Origin: an uncultured Limnohabitans sp.
GTDB lineage: Bacteria > Pseudomonadota > Gammaproteobacteria > Burkholderiales > Burkholderiaceae_C
NCBI GenBank assembly: GCA_937928195.1
Contig: CALEYZ010000174.1
Location: 1 to 22,757 of the forward strand
Direction: 5' to 3'
DNA length: 22,757 nt
The translations under genes were made by a program, and so were the position numbers. The notes beneath the pieces were generated by a model. It did no database searches. It saw nothing but the letters and a program-made list of their open reading frames with translations, and was not told the DNA's origin. Below, piece by piece: positions 14,994 to 22,757 of this stretch. Within the stretch, counting starts at the first letter, position 1. Every line of letters starts with the position of its first letter.

Positions 14994-15347
14994 TCGAAAG
15001 ATGAAATAAACCGCCCCGACCAAACACAAACCAGCCCACAGGTAATCCCATTTAAAAGGCTCTTGCAAGTAGTACACCGCAAATGGCACAAAGACCGTCA
15101 AGGTGATGACCTCCTGGATGATTTTCAGTTGACCCACCGAAAACTCAGCGTGTCCGATGCGGTTGGCAGGCACTTGCAGCAAGTACTCGAACAGCGCAAT
15201 GCCCCAACTCACAAGGGCAGCAGCCCACCAAGGCGATTGCGACATGTTTTTTAAGTGGCCATACCAAGCCATGGTCATGAAGACATTGCTGGCGATCAAC
15301 AACAGGACTGTTTGAAATGAAATAGGCAGTTGCGTGAGAAATTGCAT
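14985..15347 (-). CDS. DUF486 / DMT-like small membrane protein
   Basis: This small membrane protein belongs to DUF486 (DMT_6), related to half-size drug/metabolite transporters; its function is not known. Four hydrophobic segments fit in 120 residues (about 10-28, 40-58, 75-95, 100-117). The family text MAWYGHLK, WGIALFEYLLQVPANRIG and LKIIQEVITLTVFVPFAVYYL is clear. It begins 4 bases after the folK stop, so it is probably the last gene of that operon. Its 3' end overlaps the candidate Pho box of the DUF47-pit unit. Confidence 0.88.
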   Translation of the reverse strand: MQFLTQLPISFQTVLLLIASNVFMTMAWYGHLKNMSQSPWWAAALVSWGIALFEYLLQVPANRIGHAEFSVGQLKIIQEVITLTVFVPFAVYYLQEPFKWDYLWAGLCLVGAVYFIFRST

Positions 15348-15351
15348 GGTC

Positions 15352-15867
15352 TTACGGTTCGACTGACGCGTTCTTCACTGACTTCTCAAAACTATATGCA
15401 TTCAGTTTTTGAATGGCTTGGTCTTGGACCTGATGCAACCCGTCCTGCGTCACCAAATGAGGGGCCAGCTCCCACAATGGCTGCAAGACAAAGGCCCTCT
15501 CCTGCATCCTTGGATGCGGAACGGTCAGCTCTTGGCTTGCAATGCTTGCGTCACCAAACAACAACACGTCGATGTCCAAGGTGCGTGGCGCATGCCGATA
15601 GGGCCGCTCACGCCCGGCCAAGATCTCCAAGGCCTGCAAGGCACGCAACAACTCGTAAGCATTGATGCGCGTTTCCAGATGAACCACGGCATTGATGTAG
15701 TCAGGACCCGTGGCATCGACAGGCGCAGAACGGTAGAAAGACGAGCAGCCCAGCAAACGGGTATGGGGAAGTTTGCCAATGGCCTGCACAGCCGCCTCAA
15801 CAGCATGATGCGCCTCGCCCAAATTGGCGCCAAGACCCACAAACACCGACACCCATTCGCGTTGCAT
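15352..15867 (-). CDS. folK: 2-amino-4-hydroxy-6-hydroxymethyldihydropteridine pyrophosphokinase
   Basis: FolK transfers pyrophosphate from ATP to 6-hydroxymethyl-dihydropterin in folate synthesis. Diagnostic parts: GLGANLG (11-17), FYRSAPVDATGPDYINAVV (44-62), the ATP-site stretch RERPYRHAPRTLDIDVLLFG with metal-binding Asp98 and Asp100, and VPHPRMQERAFVLQPLWELAP. I chose the ATG at 15867 because AGAGG lies 8 bases upstream and the protein then starts just before the first strand (171 residues). The frame is open further upstream, into the pcnB 3' end, but that text has no family meaning. It follows pcnB by 19 bases; the pcnB-folK pair is conserved in many proteobacteria. Confidence 0.95.
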   Translation of the reverse strand: MQREWVSVFVGLGANLGEAHHAVEAAVQAIGKLPHTRLLGCSSFYRSAPVDATGPDYINAVVHLETRINAYELLRALQALEILAGRERPYRHAPRTLDIDVLLFGDASIASQELTVPHPRMQERAFVLQPLWELAPHLVTQDGLHQVQDQAIQKLNAYSFEKSVKNASVEP

Positions 15868-15886
15868 CCAGGTTACCTCTGTTGAG

Positions 15887-17377
15887 TCACTCACCCGTTG
15901 GTGAGTGTCCTGCATCCGATGCACTTGGTGTGCCAGTCGCGTTTTTTGTTGCCGGCTTACGACGGCGCGGAGCACGACGTGTTTTGCTGGCACCTGAAGC
16001 GGGCACAGGGCTTTTTTCTGATTTAGCCTGCTGAATCAAGTCTTCACGCGCAGCATCGTCAGCCATGCTGAATTCTTGCCACCAATCGGCCAAAGTCAAC
16101 GCCACATCAGCGACCTCTGCACGCAAGCGTAAAAAATCAAAACCTGCTCTGAAACGCGGCTGCTCCACCAAGCTAAAGGGCGTACTGCCAATCCGCTTTT
16201 CAAAACGCGGTTGCATCATCCAAATTTCACGCATGTCTGCCGCTAATTTGCCACGACCTGAAACATCGCCTATGCGCGCATCAAAAACTTCATCAATGGC
16301 CTCTTGCAATGCGGGAAAGGGTGGCACACGCTTGGCCACTCGTTGATCCCACCCCAGTTTGACATCAGCCCACAAGACACACGCCAACAAGAAACTCGGT
16401 GCAACCGGCTTTTCCTCCCCGACACGACGGTCTGTGTCAGCCAACGCCGCTTTGACAAAAGGCGTGTCAGCACGCTCAACCACCACATCCAAGAGCGGAT
16501 AAATACCTTTATGCAAACCCAAGGATTGCAATTGCGCCACAGAGGCCAATGCATGACCTGTCTGTAGCAGCTTGAGCATTTCATCAAACAATCGACTTTG
16601 CGGCACATCGGCTAGCAAATTCAACATGGTGGCCAAAGGCTTGGCCGTTTTGCCCTCCAGCTTAAATCCCAAAGGACTGAGCTTGGCTGCAAAACGAATG
16701 GCACGAATGATGCGCACGGGATCTTCGCGATAGCGTGCAACTGGGTCGCCAATCATTCGCAAGATTTTCTTTTTGGCATCTTGCATGCCGCCGTGATAGT
16801 CCACCAAATACTGCGATTCAGGATCGTAGTACATGGCATTCACAGTGAAGTCACGGCGAGTGGCGTCTTCATCTTGAGGCCCCCACACGTTATCGCGCAG
16901 CACACGCCCACTTGAATCAACTGCGTGTTTCATACCAGCCAATTCAGACTTGCTGGTTTTTTCATTGCCCTTGACTTGCTCTGCTGCACGATTGTCCAAA
17001 TGCGCACGGAAAGTTGATACTTCAATCACCTCGTGCTCCCGCCCTCTTCCATACACCACGTGGACAATGCGAAAACGTCGCCCAATGATGAAGGCGCGTC
17101 GAAACAGGCTTTTCACTTCCTCGGGCGTGGCATCGGTGGCCACATCAAAGTCTTTGGGGCGAAGTCCCAACAGCAAATCGCGCACAGCGCCGCCCACCAC
17201 GTAGGCTTCATAACCCGCATCTTGCAAAGTTCTGACAACATTCAAAGCACGCTCATCGACCAGCGCAGGATTAATGCCGTGGACCGATGCTGGGATTTCG
17301 ACACGTTTACCAAAGTCGACGGCACCATGACCCGCTTTGGGTTGACCTAATATTTTTTGAATGAATTTTTTAATCAT
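15887..17377 (-). CDS. pcnB: Poly(A) polymerase I
   Basis: PcnB adds 3' poly(A) tails that mark RNAs for decay. It is a class II nucleotidyltransferase: GGAVRD (62-67), LLLGLRPKDFDVATDATPEE with metal-binding Asp76 and Asp78, and the RRDFTVNAMYYDP and GDPVARYREDPVRIIRAIRFAAKL segments. The long C-terminal domain (KRIGSTPFSLVEQPRFRAGFDFL) is typical of PcnB rather than the CCA-adding enzyme. The C-terminal 40 residues are basic (KTRRAPRRRKPATKN) and probably bind RNA. The length of 496 residues is normal for beta- and gammaproteobacteria. Its ATG overlaps the HAD gene stop (ATGA, 4 bases), indicating translational coupling. Confidence 0.95.
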   Translation of the reverse strand: MIKKFIQKILGQPKAGHGAVDFGKRVEIPASVHGINPALVDERALNVVRTLQDAGYEAYVVGGAVRDLLLGLRPKDFDVATDATPEEVKSLFRRAFIIGRRFRIVHVVYGRGREHEVIEVSTFRAHLDNRAAEQVKGNEKTSKSELAGMKHAVDSSGRVLRDNVWGPQDEDATRRDFTVNAMYYDPESQYLVDYHGGMQDAKKKILRMIGDPVARYREDPVRIIRAIRFAAKLSPLGFKLEGKTAKPLATMLNLLADVPQSRLFDEMLKLLQTGHALASVAQLQSLGLHKGIYPLLDVVVERADTPFVKAALADTDRRVGEEKPVAPSFLLACVLWADVKLGWDQRVAKRVPPFPALQEAIDEVFDARIGDVSGRGKLAADMREIWMMQPRFEKRIGSTPFSLVEQPRFRAGFDFLRLRAEVADVALTLADWWQEFSMADDAAREDLIQQAKSEKSPVPASGASKTRRAPRRRKPATKNATGTPSASDAGHSPTGE

Positions 17378-18039
17378 GAGAAAAGTTGAAGTGTGCGCCA
17401 GCCTCGATCGGTCGCAAGTTGGCGCAAACGCGCATCTGGATTCGTTGCAATGGGTGACTGTGCCATTTCTAAAAGCGGCAGATCATTGACAGAATCCGAA
17501 TAAAAAGTAATGTGAACGTCGGGCCAATCAAGGCCGCGTGCAGCAAGCCACTGCGCGACTCTTGTGACTTTACCTTCTTTGAAAGAAGGCGTGCCCGCAA
17601 TTTCACCGGTAATCCAGCCTTGTGCATCGCGCGCCAATTCGACAGCGATCAAATCGGTCACGCCAAAGGCATTGGCAATAGGTCGCGTGACAAATTCATT
17701 GGTGGCTGTCACGATCATGACGTGATCACCTGCTGCTTGGTGTTGCCTGACCAAATCAATGGCAGCAGGTTTGACCGCCGGCAAAATGATCTCGCGCATG
17801 AACTGCAAATGTGCTTTCTCAGCTTCTACGGCACCTCGTTGGCGAACTGCATCGGTGGCAAAGCGGACATAGTCATGAATGTCCAAACTACCCGCTTGGT
17901 AATCCGCATAAAACTGATCGTTGCGAGCCTTGAATGACACTGGATCCGTCCAGCCAATTTGCTGACTGAACTCGCCCCAAGCGTAATCCGAATCAATCGG
18001 CAACAAGGTATTGTCGAGATCAAACAATGCCAACTTCAT
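17374..18039 (-). CDS. HAD-IB family phosphatase (SerB-like)
   Basis: This is a cytoplasmic HAD-superfamily phosphatase of subfamily IB. All four motifs can be placed: DLDNTLL with nucleophile Asp7 and acid Asp9, Thr111 in IVTATNEF, Lys157 in FKEGKV, and SDSVNDLPLL with Asp182 and Asp186. The cap region (about 15-95) is helical. The length is 221 residues. The subgroup includes phosphoserine phosphatase-like and phosphoglycerate-type enzymes, so the substrate is open. The gene overlaps hda upstream and pcnB downstream by 4 bases each, so it sits in the middle of a tightly coupled operon. Confidence 0.9.
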   Translation of the reverse strand: MKLALFDLDNTLLPIDSDYAWGEFSQQIGWTDPVSFKARNDQFYADYQAGSLDIHDYVRFATDAVRQRGAVEAEKAHLQFMREIILPAVKPAAIDLVRQHQAAGDHVMIVTATNEFVTRPIANAFGVTDLIAVELARDAQGWITGEIAGTPSFKEGKVTRVAQWLAARGLDWPDVHITFYSDSVNDLPLLEMAQSPIATNPDARLRQLATDRGWRTLQLFS

Positions 18040-18722
18040 GTGCTCTCCAGCATGGACTTGATCAAGGGAATGGTGATGGCTCTTTGCGTTTGCAATGCGA
18101 ACTGATCCAGGTGATCCAAGAGTGTCATCAGACTGCTTAAGTCGCGTGAAAAACGCGTCAGCATGTAGGTCATAACCTCGTCACTTAAAAACAAACCACG
18201 CGAGTCGGCCTCCTGACGCAGCACCGAACGTCGCTCGGGATCACTCAGCACTTGCAGGGCATAAACATGTCCCCAACCCAAACGAGAGCGCAAGTCATCG
18301 CGCAACTTCAAATCTGCAGGCGGAAGAGCGCCCGATGCCAAGACCCAACGGGGCTGACCAGATTTGGGCGTCAGCGCATTGACAAACCAATTGAAACCCA
18401 TCGCCTGCTGTTCTAAATTAAAAAGATGGACATCGTCCATGAGAACAGCCACCCACGACTCATCAAAAATCAGATGTGTGCTGGTCGCGGCATCTAGCCA
18501 TCCGACAGACAGCCCCTGCGCTTTCAATGCGGCATAAACCGCTTTGAGCAAATGAGATTTACCCGACCCACTTTCACCCCAAAGGTAAGTGGGAACAGGA
18601 CTGGGCATTTGACTGGAAGTCCAAAGCTTGAGGTGCTGCAAGGCGGCGGCATTGGGCCCTGCAAAAAAACTTTCCAAACTCGGTACAGTTTGCAAACCAA
18701 TGTCCAGGGCCATTTGCTTCAT
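18036..18722 (-). CDS. hda: DnaA regulatory inactivator Hda
   Basis: Hda is the DnaA-related AAA+ protein that, on the DNA-loaded sliding clamp, promotes ATP hydrolysis by DnaA and prevents re-initiation. The N-terminal clamp-binding peptide (KQMALDI, residues 2-8) is present, then the AAA+ domain: Walker A WGESGSGKSHLL (48-59), Walker B VLMDDVHLF (93-101), sensor-type ASGALPP, and box VII/Arg-finger region LRDDLRSRLGWGHVYAL. At 228 residues it lacks the DnaA DNA-binding domain, as expected for Hda. It overlaps perM upstream and the HAD gene downstream by 4 bases each. Confidence 0.93.
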   Translation of the reverse strand: MKQMALDIGLQTVPSLESFFAGPNAAALQHLKLWTSSQMPSPVPTYLWGESGSGKSHLLKAVYAALKAQGLSVGWLDAATSTHLIFDESWVAVLMDDVHLFNLEQQAMGFNWFVNALTPKSGQPRWVLASGALPPADLKLRDDLRSRLGWGHVYALQVLSDPERRSVLRQEADSRGLFLSDEVMTYMLTRFSRDLSSLMTLLDHLDQFALQTQRAITIPLIKSMLEST

Positions 18723-19795
18723 GCGTCAAGGCCTTGGTAAAGTTTGCTGTCAAAGTATTGTGCGCGCAATCGGCGCAGTGCAACCAGAATCACAGCACTG
18801 GCGGGCAAAGCCACCAACACACCCACAAAACCAAACAGCTGCCCCAATGCAAGCAAGGCAAAAATGACAGCCAAGGGATGCAAACCAATTCGCTCCCCCA
18901 CCCATTTGGGCGTTAACCAAAAGCTTTCAAGCAATTGCCCTGCGCCAAATACAAGCGCCACCATCACAATCGCTTTGAGTGATGCGAATTGCAAGAACCC
19001 CGCCAGCAAGGCCAAGATCAACCCCAAGCCAAAACCCAAGTAAGGCACGCACGCGGCCAAACCCGTGAAGACACCAATCGGCAGCGCCAAATCCAAACCA
19101 AATGCGGCCAAGCCAACGGCATAAAAACCCGACAAGGCGAGCATGACCAGAATTTGACCGCGCAAATACTGACCCAGTACGCTGTCACATTCATTCATAA
19201 AACCATCAAAAGTGGGGCGCCAATGCAATGGCACCCATTGCACCACCAGAGAGACCCAGCGATCCCACTCCTGCAGCAGGTAAAACAAGACCACCGGAAT
19301 CAAGATCAAGTTACCGAGCGCTGCAAGGGCAAAACTACCGCCCAACTTCAATGAGGTCACCAGCGGTTCCATCCAATCTTCACGGTTGGCACTGAGGTAT
19401 TTCAAAACCTGTCCTTTGAGGTTGGCCACATCCAAACTCAAGCGCCAGCCGTACCTGTCAAGGATGGGATTCAGATAAGCCGCCAAACGATCCAGCAGCG
19501 ACGGCAACTGTTGTTGCAACAAGGGTATTTCGCGGGTCAAGATAGGTACCAACAATAACAACACCCCAAAAACAACCAGTAATGCCAGCAACACGACCAA
19601 AATCACAATGGCAACATTGGGTAACCAAGGCAAGGTTTTTTGCAAGCGCACGACGACAGGATGCAAAGCGTAAGCCAGTACAGCAGCGACTGCAAAGGGC
19701 ACCAAAACCGGTCCCAAGGCCCACAGCAGCAGGGCCATCACACAAGCGACACCTGACCACAGAGTGAGGCGCTTAGCAGGGATATGGATGGGCAT
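18719..19795 (-). CDS. AI-2E/PerM family membrane protein
   Basis: This is an inner-membrane protein of the AI-2 exporter (TqsA/PerM) family; most members are permeases of unknown substrate, and some act as Na+(Li+)/H+ antiporters. About seven or eight hydrophobic segments are visible, three in the first 90 residues, then a soluble region (about 90-155, LTREIPLLQQQLPSLLDRL), then the rest. Family hallmarks: LIPVVLFYLLQEWDR, LGQYLRGQILVMLALSGFYAVGL and the PYLGFGLG and LLESFWLTPKWVGERIGLHP segments. The length is 358 residues. It is the first gene of the hda-HAD-pcnB-folK run and is divergent from purM, an arrangement I recall from many betaproteobacteria. Confidence 0.88.
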   Translation of the reverse strand: MPIHIPAKRLTLWSGVACVMALLLWALGPVLVPFAVAAVLAYALHPVVVRLQKTLPWLPNVAIVILVVLLALLVVFGVLLLLVPILTREIPLLQQQLPSLLDRLAAYLNPILDRYGWRLSLDVANLKGQVLKYLSANREDWMEPLVTSLKLGGSFALAALGNLILIPVVLFYLLQEWDRWVSLVVQWVPLHWRPTFDGFMNECDSVLGQYLRGQILVMLALSGFYAVGLAAFGLDLALPIGVFTGLAACVPYLGFGLGLILALLAGFLQFASLKAIVMVALVFGAGQLLESFWLTPKWVGERIGLHPLAVIFALLALGQLFGFVGVLVALPASAVILVALRRLRAQYFDSKLYQGLDA

Positions 19796-19841
19796 TTGTG
19801 CGATTCGTGGTTAAAGAAATTTAAAAGAAGCTTGACGCTTT

Positions 19842-19863
19842 GGCGGCAGCAAGCAATGCCGCC
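19842..19863. other. Perfect inverted repeat in the perM-purM divergent space
   Basis: GGCGGCA and TGCCGCC (19842-19848 with 19857-19863) form a 7-bp dyad with an 8-base centre, between two divergent starts. It could be an operator or a hairpin near the perM or purM transcript start. I see no convincing promoter boxes around it, and it does not match the E. coli PurR site well. Confidence 0.4.
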
Positions 19864-19928
19864 CCTTAAAATAAGCCTTGATTTTAGTCTCCCCTCGCAC
19901 TCTTCCCCACAATTTCCCCACTTTTCAC

Positions 19929-20960
19929 ATGAGCTCAACTCCCCTCTCCTACAAAGACGCTGGCGTCGACATCGTCGCTGGCGACGCTTTGGTCGAACGC
20001 ATCAAGCCCCTGGCCAAAAAGACCATGCGCGAGGGCGTCTTGGCAGGAATTGGTGGATTTGGCGCCTTGTTCGAAGTGCCCAAACGTTACAAAGAGCCTG
20101 TTTTGGTGTCCGGAACTGATGGTGTGGGCACCAAACTGAAGCTGGCGTTTGAGTGGAACATGCACGACACCGTTGGCATCGACTTGGTAGCCATGAGTGT
20201 GAATGATGTCTTGGTGCAAGGCGCAGAGCCCCTCTTCTTCTTAGATTACTTTGCCTGCGGCAAGCTCGATGTCGATACCGCCGCAGCGGTTGTGGGCGGT
20301 ATTGCCAACGGTTGTGAAATGTCAGGATGCGCACTCATTGGCGGTGAAACCGCTGAAATGCCCGGCATGTATCCTGCCGGCGAATATGATTTGGCTGGTT
20401 TCGCTGTAGGTGCCGTTGAAAAATCAAAAATCCTCACCGGCCGCGATGTGAAACCCGGTGACATTGTGTTGGGATTGGGCGCAAATGGCGTTCATTCCAA
20501 TGGCTTTAGCTTGGTTCGCAAATGCATTGAACGCGCGGCAGATCACCTGCCAGAGAAGCTCGATGGACAAGATTTCAAACAAGCGGTGATGGCGCCCACA
20601 CGTTTGTATGTCAAATCGGTCTTGCACGCTTTGTCACTGCACCCCATCAAGGCTCTGGCTCACATCACGGGCGGCGGCTTGCTAGAAAACATTCCACGTG
20701 TTTTACCCGAAGGCACTGCGGCCCATTTGGTGAAAGGCAGCTGGCCTCAATCGGAGTTGTTTGCATGGCTTCAAAATACAGCTGGCATTGACGACATCGA
20801 GATGAATCGCACCTTCAACAATGGTATTGGCATGGTCGTCGTGCTGGCTGCAGAACACGCAGCTGCTTGTGCTAACACGCTGCGCAACTCAGGTGAAAAG
20901 GTTTATCAGATCGGTGTCATTGCACAGCAAGGCGACGGCGCCCAAGTCGTGGTGCGCTAA
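19929..20960 (+). CDS. purM: Phosphoribosylformylglycinamidine cyclo-ligase (AIR synthetase)
   Basis: PurM closes the imidazole ring of aminoimidazole ribotide using ATP, the fifth step of purine synthesis. The text is nearly canonical: LSYKDAGVDIVAGDALVERIKP, SGTDGVGTKLKLAF (61-74), VGIDLVAMSVNDVLVQGAEP with conserved Asp residues, FFLDYFACGKLD, GCALIGGETAEMPGMY, LGLGANGVHSNGFSLVRK and the C-terminal HITGGGLLENIPRVLPEG. The length is 343 residues. I chose the ATG at 19929; a frame-extending TTG at 19878 is not family-like. The site has no good Shine-Dalgarno. It is divergent from perM and convergent with the SirB1-like gene, only 7 bases apart, with no terminator seen. Confidence 0.97.
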   Translation: MSSTPLSYKDAGVDIVAGDALVERIKPLAKKTMREGVLAGIGGFGALFEVPKRYKEPVLVSGTDGVGTKLKLAFEWNMHDTVGIDLVAMSVNDVLVQGAEPLFFLDYFACGKLDVDTAAAVVGGIANGCEMSGCALIGGETAEMPGMYPAGEYDLAGFAVGAVEKSKILTGRDVKPGDIVLGLGANGVHSNGFSLVRKCIERAADHLPEKLDGQDFKQAVMAPTRLYVKSVLHALSLHPIKALAHITGGGLLENIPRVLPEGTAAHLVKGSWPQSELFAWLQNTAGIDDIEMNRTFNNGIGMVVVLAAEHAAACANTLRNSGEKVYQIGVIAQQGDGAQVVVR

Positions 20961-20967
20961 CACCCGC

Positions 20968-21810
20968 TCAAATTGCCAACGATGCCAAGCGCAAGCGAAT
21001 GATGTCAACATCACTTGCGTTGGATGCCTGGTTGACATAGGCACTCAAGTCATCGCGCGCTTGTTCGTTCAAGCCCAAGGCCATCAATGCCAAACCCCGA
21101 TCTCGCCTTTCGAAAATGGCCTCGGGATTGAGCACAATCAATCTGTCCAGCACGCATTTGAGTCGAGGCCAATCAGATTGGCTTGTGAAGATTTCTTTCA
21201 AGTTGCGCAGCATTCGCGTCAAGATGTCCCTCGGAAGTGCTGGCTGCAAATACAAACCCAAGGGAGTGTCGGCATCTTCGACTTCTTCATTGCGCAGACG
21301 AAATGGCGCAAGCCTCTCCGCCAAACGCTCAAGCCCAAGCGACTGTCCGGTAAGAGGATCCATGACAACCAACCCCTCCGGCAGCGTGACTTTGACCAAA
21401 AAATGGCCAGGAAAAGAAACACCCTCTGCTTGCAAACCCAAACCCTGCGCCAGCTCCAACCAGATGACCGCAATTGAAATCGGAATGCCTCGGCGCGTTC
21501 TGAAAACCTCGTTCAAATAGCTGTTTTCCGGTGCGTAAAAGTTGTTGGCATTGCCGGAGAAGCCAAGCTCGTTGTAGAAGAACTGATTCAACACAGTCAA
21601 TTGTTGGAGCGGCTCTGCTTCACGCTTCAATCGCCGCTTCAATCGAACCATGAGCGCATCACATGTTGCAAGGACTTCCTGAACATCCAGCGACGGCTCT
21701 TCATCTTGCGCAATGGCCGCTGCGGCTTCCAGCAACGGAAACTCCAAGTCTGACTCAACCAAACTTTTGAAATAGGTCAATGGCGTAACAGTGCTGACTT
21801 GAAGGTTCAT
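20968..21810 (-). CDS. SirB1 family protein (transglutaminase-like with TPR-like tail)
   Basis: Members of the SirB1/YchA family have a transglutaminase-like N-terminal domain and a short helical repeat tail; the molecular role is not established. Visible: the helical start MNLQVSTVTPLTYFKSLVES, FFYNELGFSGNANNFYAPENSY, RTRRGIPISIAVIWLELAQG, GVSFPGHFLVKV and MDPLTGQ, which together carry the family's conserved residues, then a C-terminal helical region with two TPR-like units. I chose the ATG at 21810 (280 residues). The frame is open up to 21957, but that segment lies inside murJ and reads as its shadow. It follows murJ by 14 bases on the same strand. Confidence 0.88.
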   Translation of the reverse strand: MNLQVSTVTPLTYFKSLVESDLEFPLLEAAAAIAQDEEPSLDVQEVLATCDALMVRLKRRLKREAEPLQQLTVLNQFFYNELGFSGNANNFYAPENSYLNEVFRTRRGIPISIAVIWLELAQGLGLQAEGVSFPGHFLVKVTLPEGLVVMDPLTGQSLGLERLAERLAPFRLRNEEVEDADTPLGLYLQPALPRDILTRMLRNLKEIFTSQSDWPRLKCVLDRLIVLNPEAIFERRDRGLALMALGLNEQARDDLSAYVNQASNASDVDIIRLRLASLAI

Positions 21811-21824
21811 AAGGCAAAGGTGAC

Positions 21825-22757
21825 TTATCGACGCACAAAGGTACTGAGGCGCAAGCCTGTCAATCTCAAACACCCAAAATAAATAATGGCAGAAGCCACC
21901 AACACCAAGGCCATCGCGCCCAAACGCGTTAGCACCTGTTGACGGCCTGCAAGCCAATCAAATTGCAGCGTCGCAAAAAACAGAAAGGCTGACAACAACA
22001 AGCTTGCGGACAAGACTTTGGCACCCAACATGCCCCAACCCGGTAAAGGCTTGTAACGCCCCATTCGGATCAAGCCCACAAACAACCAAGCCGCATTCAA
22101 CAAGGCCCCTAAACCAATTGAAAGCGCAAGACCTGCGTGCGCCAAATATGGCACCAAGACAAAATTCATCACTTGCGTAAAGCACAAAACCACGACAGCA
22201 ATTTTGACGGGGGTTTTGATGTCTTGACTTGCGTAATAACCAGGCGCGAGCACTTTGATGGCCACAAGTCCTAGCAAGCCGACGCCATAGCCTGTCAGTG
22301 CCAAGGTGGTCTGCTTCACATCCTGATCCGTGAAGGCACCATAGTGATAAAGCACAGACACCAAGGGTTTTGAAAAAACCAGCAAGGCCGCCGCACACGG
22401 CAAGGCCAGCAAGACAACCAATCGAAGTCCCCAATCGAGCATGGCGGCGTACTCTGCTTGATCACCTTTGGCACGCGCCGCGGCCAATTGAGGCATCAAA
22501 ACTGCGCCCAACGCAACGCCCAAAATGGCCGTTGGGAATTCCATCAATCGATCGGCATAAGTTAACCAGCTCACACTGCCAGGCGCTAAATGGGATGCAA
22601 TTTGGGTATTGATCAACAAAGAAATCTGTGCAACGCCAACACCCAAAAGGGCCGGTAGCATCAAGCTGGCAATTTGCCGCGATGCGGGGTCACGCACGGC
22701 TTGCTGAACGGCGCGCCATGTCAAGCCAATGCGCGGCAACAAACCCAACTTTGACAA
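21825..22757 (-). CDS. murJ: Lipid II flippase MurJ, C-terminal part (cut by the window edge)
   Basis: MurJ flips lipid II across the inner membrane for peptidoglycan synthesis and belongs to the MOP/MVF superfamily. About 310 C-terminal residues of a protein normally near 510-520 are present. Diagnostic segments: LMLPALLGVGVAQISLLINT, WLTYADRLMEFPTAILGVAL (with the usual Y-x-x-R-L-x-E-x-P text), VLMPQLAAARAKGD, SVLYHYGAFT, LGLVAIKVLAPGYYASQDIK and GLALSIGLGALLNAAWL. Hydrophobic segments fill almost all of it. The codon at the window edge is not a start: the gene continues beyond 22757. The 3' end is 14 bases from the SirB1-like gene. Confidence 0.94.
   Translation of the reverse strand: MSKLGLLPRIGLTWRAVQQAVRDPASRQIASLMLPALLGVGVAQISLLINTQIASHLAPGSVSWLTYADRLMEFPTAILGVALGAVLMPQLAAARAKGDQAEYAAMLDWGLRLVVLLALPCAAALLVFSKPLVSVLYHYGAFTDQDVKQTTLALTGYGVGLLGLVAIKVLAPGYYASQDIKTPVKIAVVVLCFTQVMNFVLVPYLAHAGLALSIGLGALLNAAWLFVGLIRMGRYKPLPGWGMLGAKVLSASLLLSAFLFFATLQFDWLAGRQQVLTRLGAMALVLVASAIIYFGCLRLTGLRLSTFVRR

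Noticed and set aside
15868..15993. N-terminal extension of folK reaching into the pcnB 3' end
   Set aside because: The added residues have no FolK resemblance, and the ATG at 15867 has a good AGAGG site.
19828..19872. TTGACG followed by TTAAAATA as a purM promoter
   Set aside because: The spacing is about 29 bases, far from 16-18, and the inverted repeat lies between them.
21811..21957. N-terminal extension of the SirB1-like protein
   Set aside because: It lies within the murJ coding end in another frame, is Cys-rich and shadow-like, and the family starts near the ATG at 21810.
1..22757. CRISPR arrays, tRNA or rRNA genes, insertion sequences, toxin-antitoxin or defence genes
   Set aside because: I looked for regular spaced repeats, cloverleaf-like sequence and transposase or nuclease motifs and saw none; the gaps are too small for a hidden island.

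Overview
The window is mostly an ordinary core-genome segment of a betaproteobacterium, most likely a freshwater Burkholderiales/Comamonadaceae-type organism of moderate GC. I infer this from protein flavour and gene order: rpsP-rimM-trmD-rplS, perM-hda-HAD-pcnB-folK, rsgA beside a CobD/CbiB-like protein, and a DUF47-PiT phosphate pair. I could run no database search, so the genus is left open. Genes are tightly packed. The largest gene-free stretch (7824-8101) is under 300 bases, and I see no tRNA, rRNA, CRISPR, IS element or phage gene.

Layout. 1-946: C-terminal part of an M1-family metallopeptidase (minus strand), more AT-rich and Bacteroidota-like, which runs out of frame into the 3' end of the next gene. 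915-2186: CNNM/CBS/CorC-type 'hemolysin' membrane protein. 2299-4864 (plus): apaH, a CoA-pyrophosphatase-type Nudix enzyme and a CobD/CbiB-like membrane protein. 4892-7157 (minus): rsgA and a Ste24-like M48 protease, overlapping by 8 bases. 7224-7823 (plus): oligoribonuclease orn. 8102-10102 (plus): a RhlE-like DEAD-box helicase with a long Arg/Gly tail. 10207-12488 (minus): rplS, trmD, rimM and rpsP. 12651-13172 (plus): a GNAT acetyltransferase. 13218-14890 (minus): PiT phosphate transporter and its DUF47 partner. 14985-19795 (minus): a compact run perM-hda-HAD-pcnB-folK-DUF486, with three successive 4-base ATGA overlaps. 19929-20960 (plus): purM. 20968-22757 (minus): a SirB1-type protein and the C-terminal part of the lipid II flippase murJ, cut by the window edge.

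How the genes fit together. Much of the window serves RNA and ribosome function: 30S maturation (RsgA, RimM), tRNA m1G37 methylation (TrmD), ribosomal proteins S16 and L19, RNA remodelling (DEAD helicase), polyadenylation (PcnB) and final RNA degradation (Orn). The rest covers nucleotide clean-up (ApaH, Nudix), phosphate uptake, replication control (Hda), purine and folate synthesis, and envelope work.

I did not find an undescribed defence, mobile or biosynthetic system. The most notable signals are the probable chimeric junction near 915-946, where two reading frames both spell conserved family motifs over about 32 bases; the unusual tail, insert and leader of the helicase; a candidate Pho box before DUF47-pit; and an rpsP promoter whose -35 lies inside the first codons of the divergent acetyltransferase gene.
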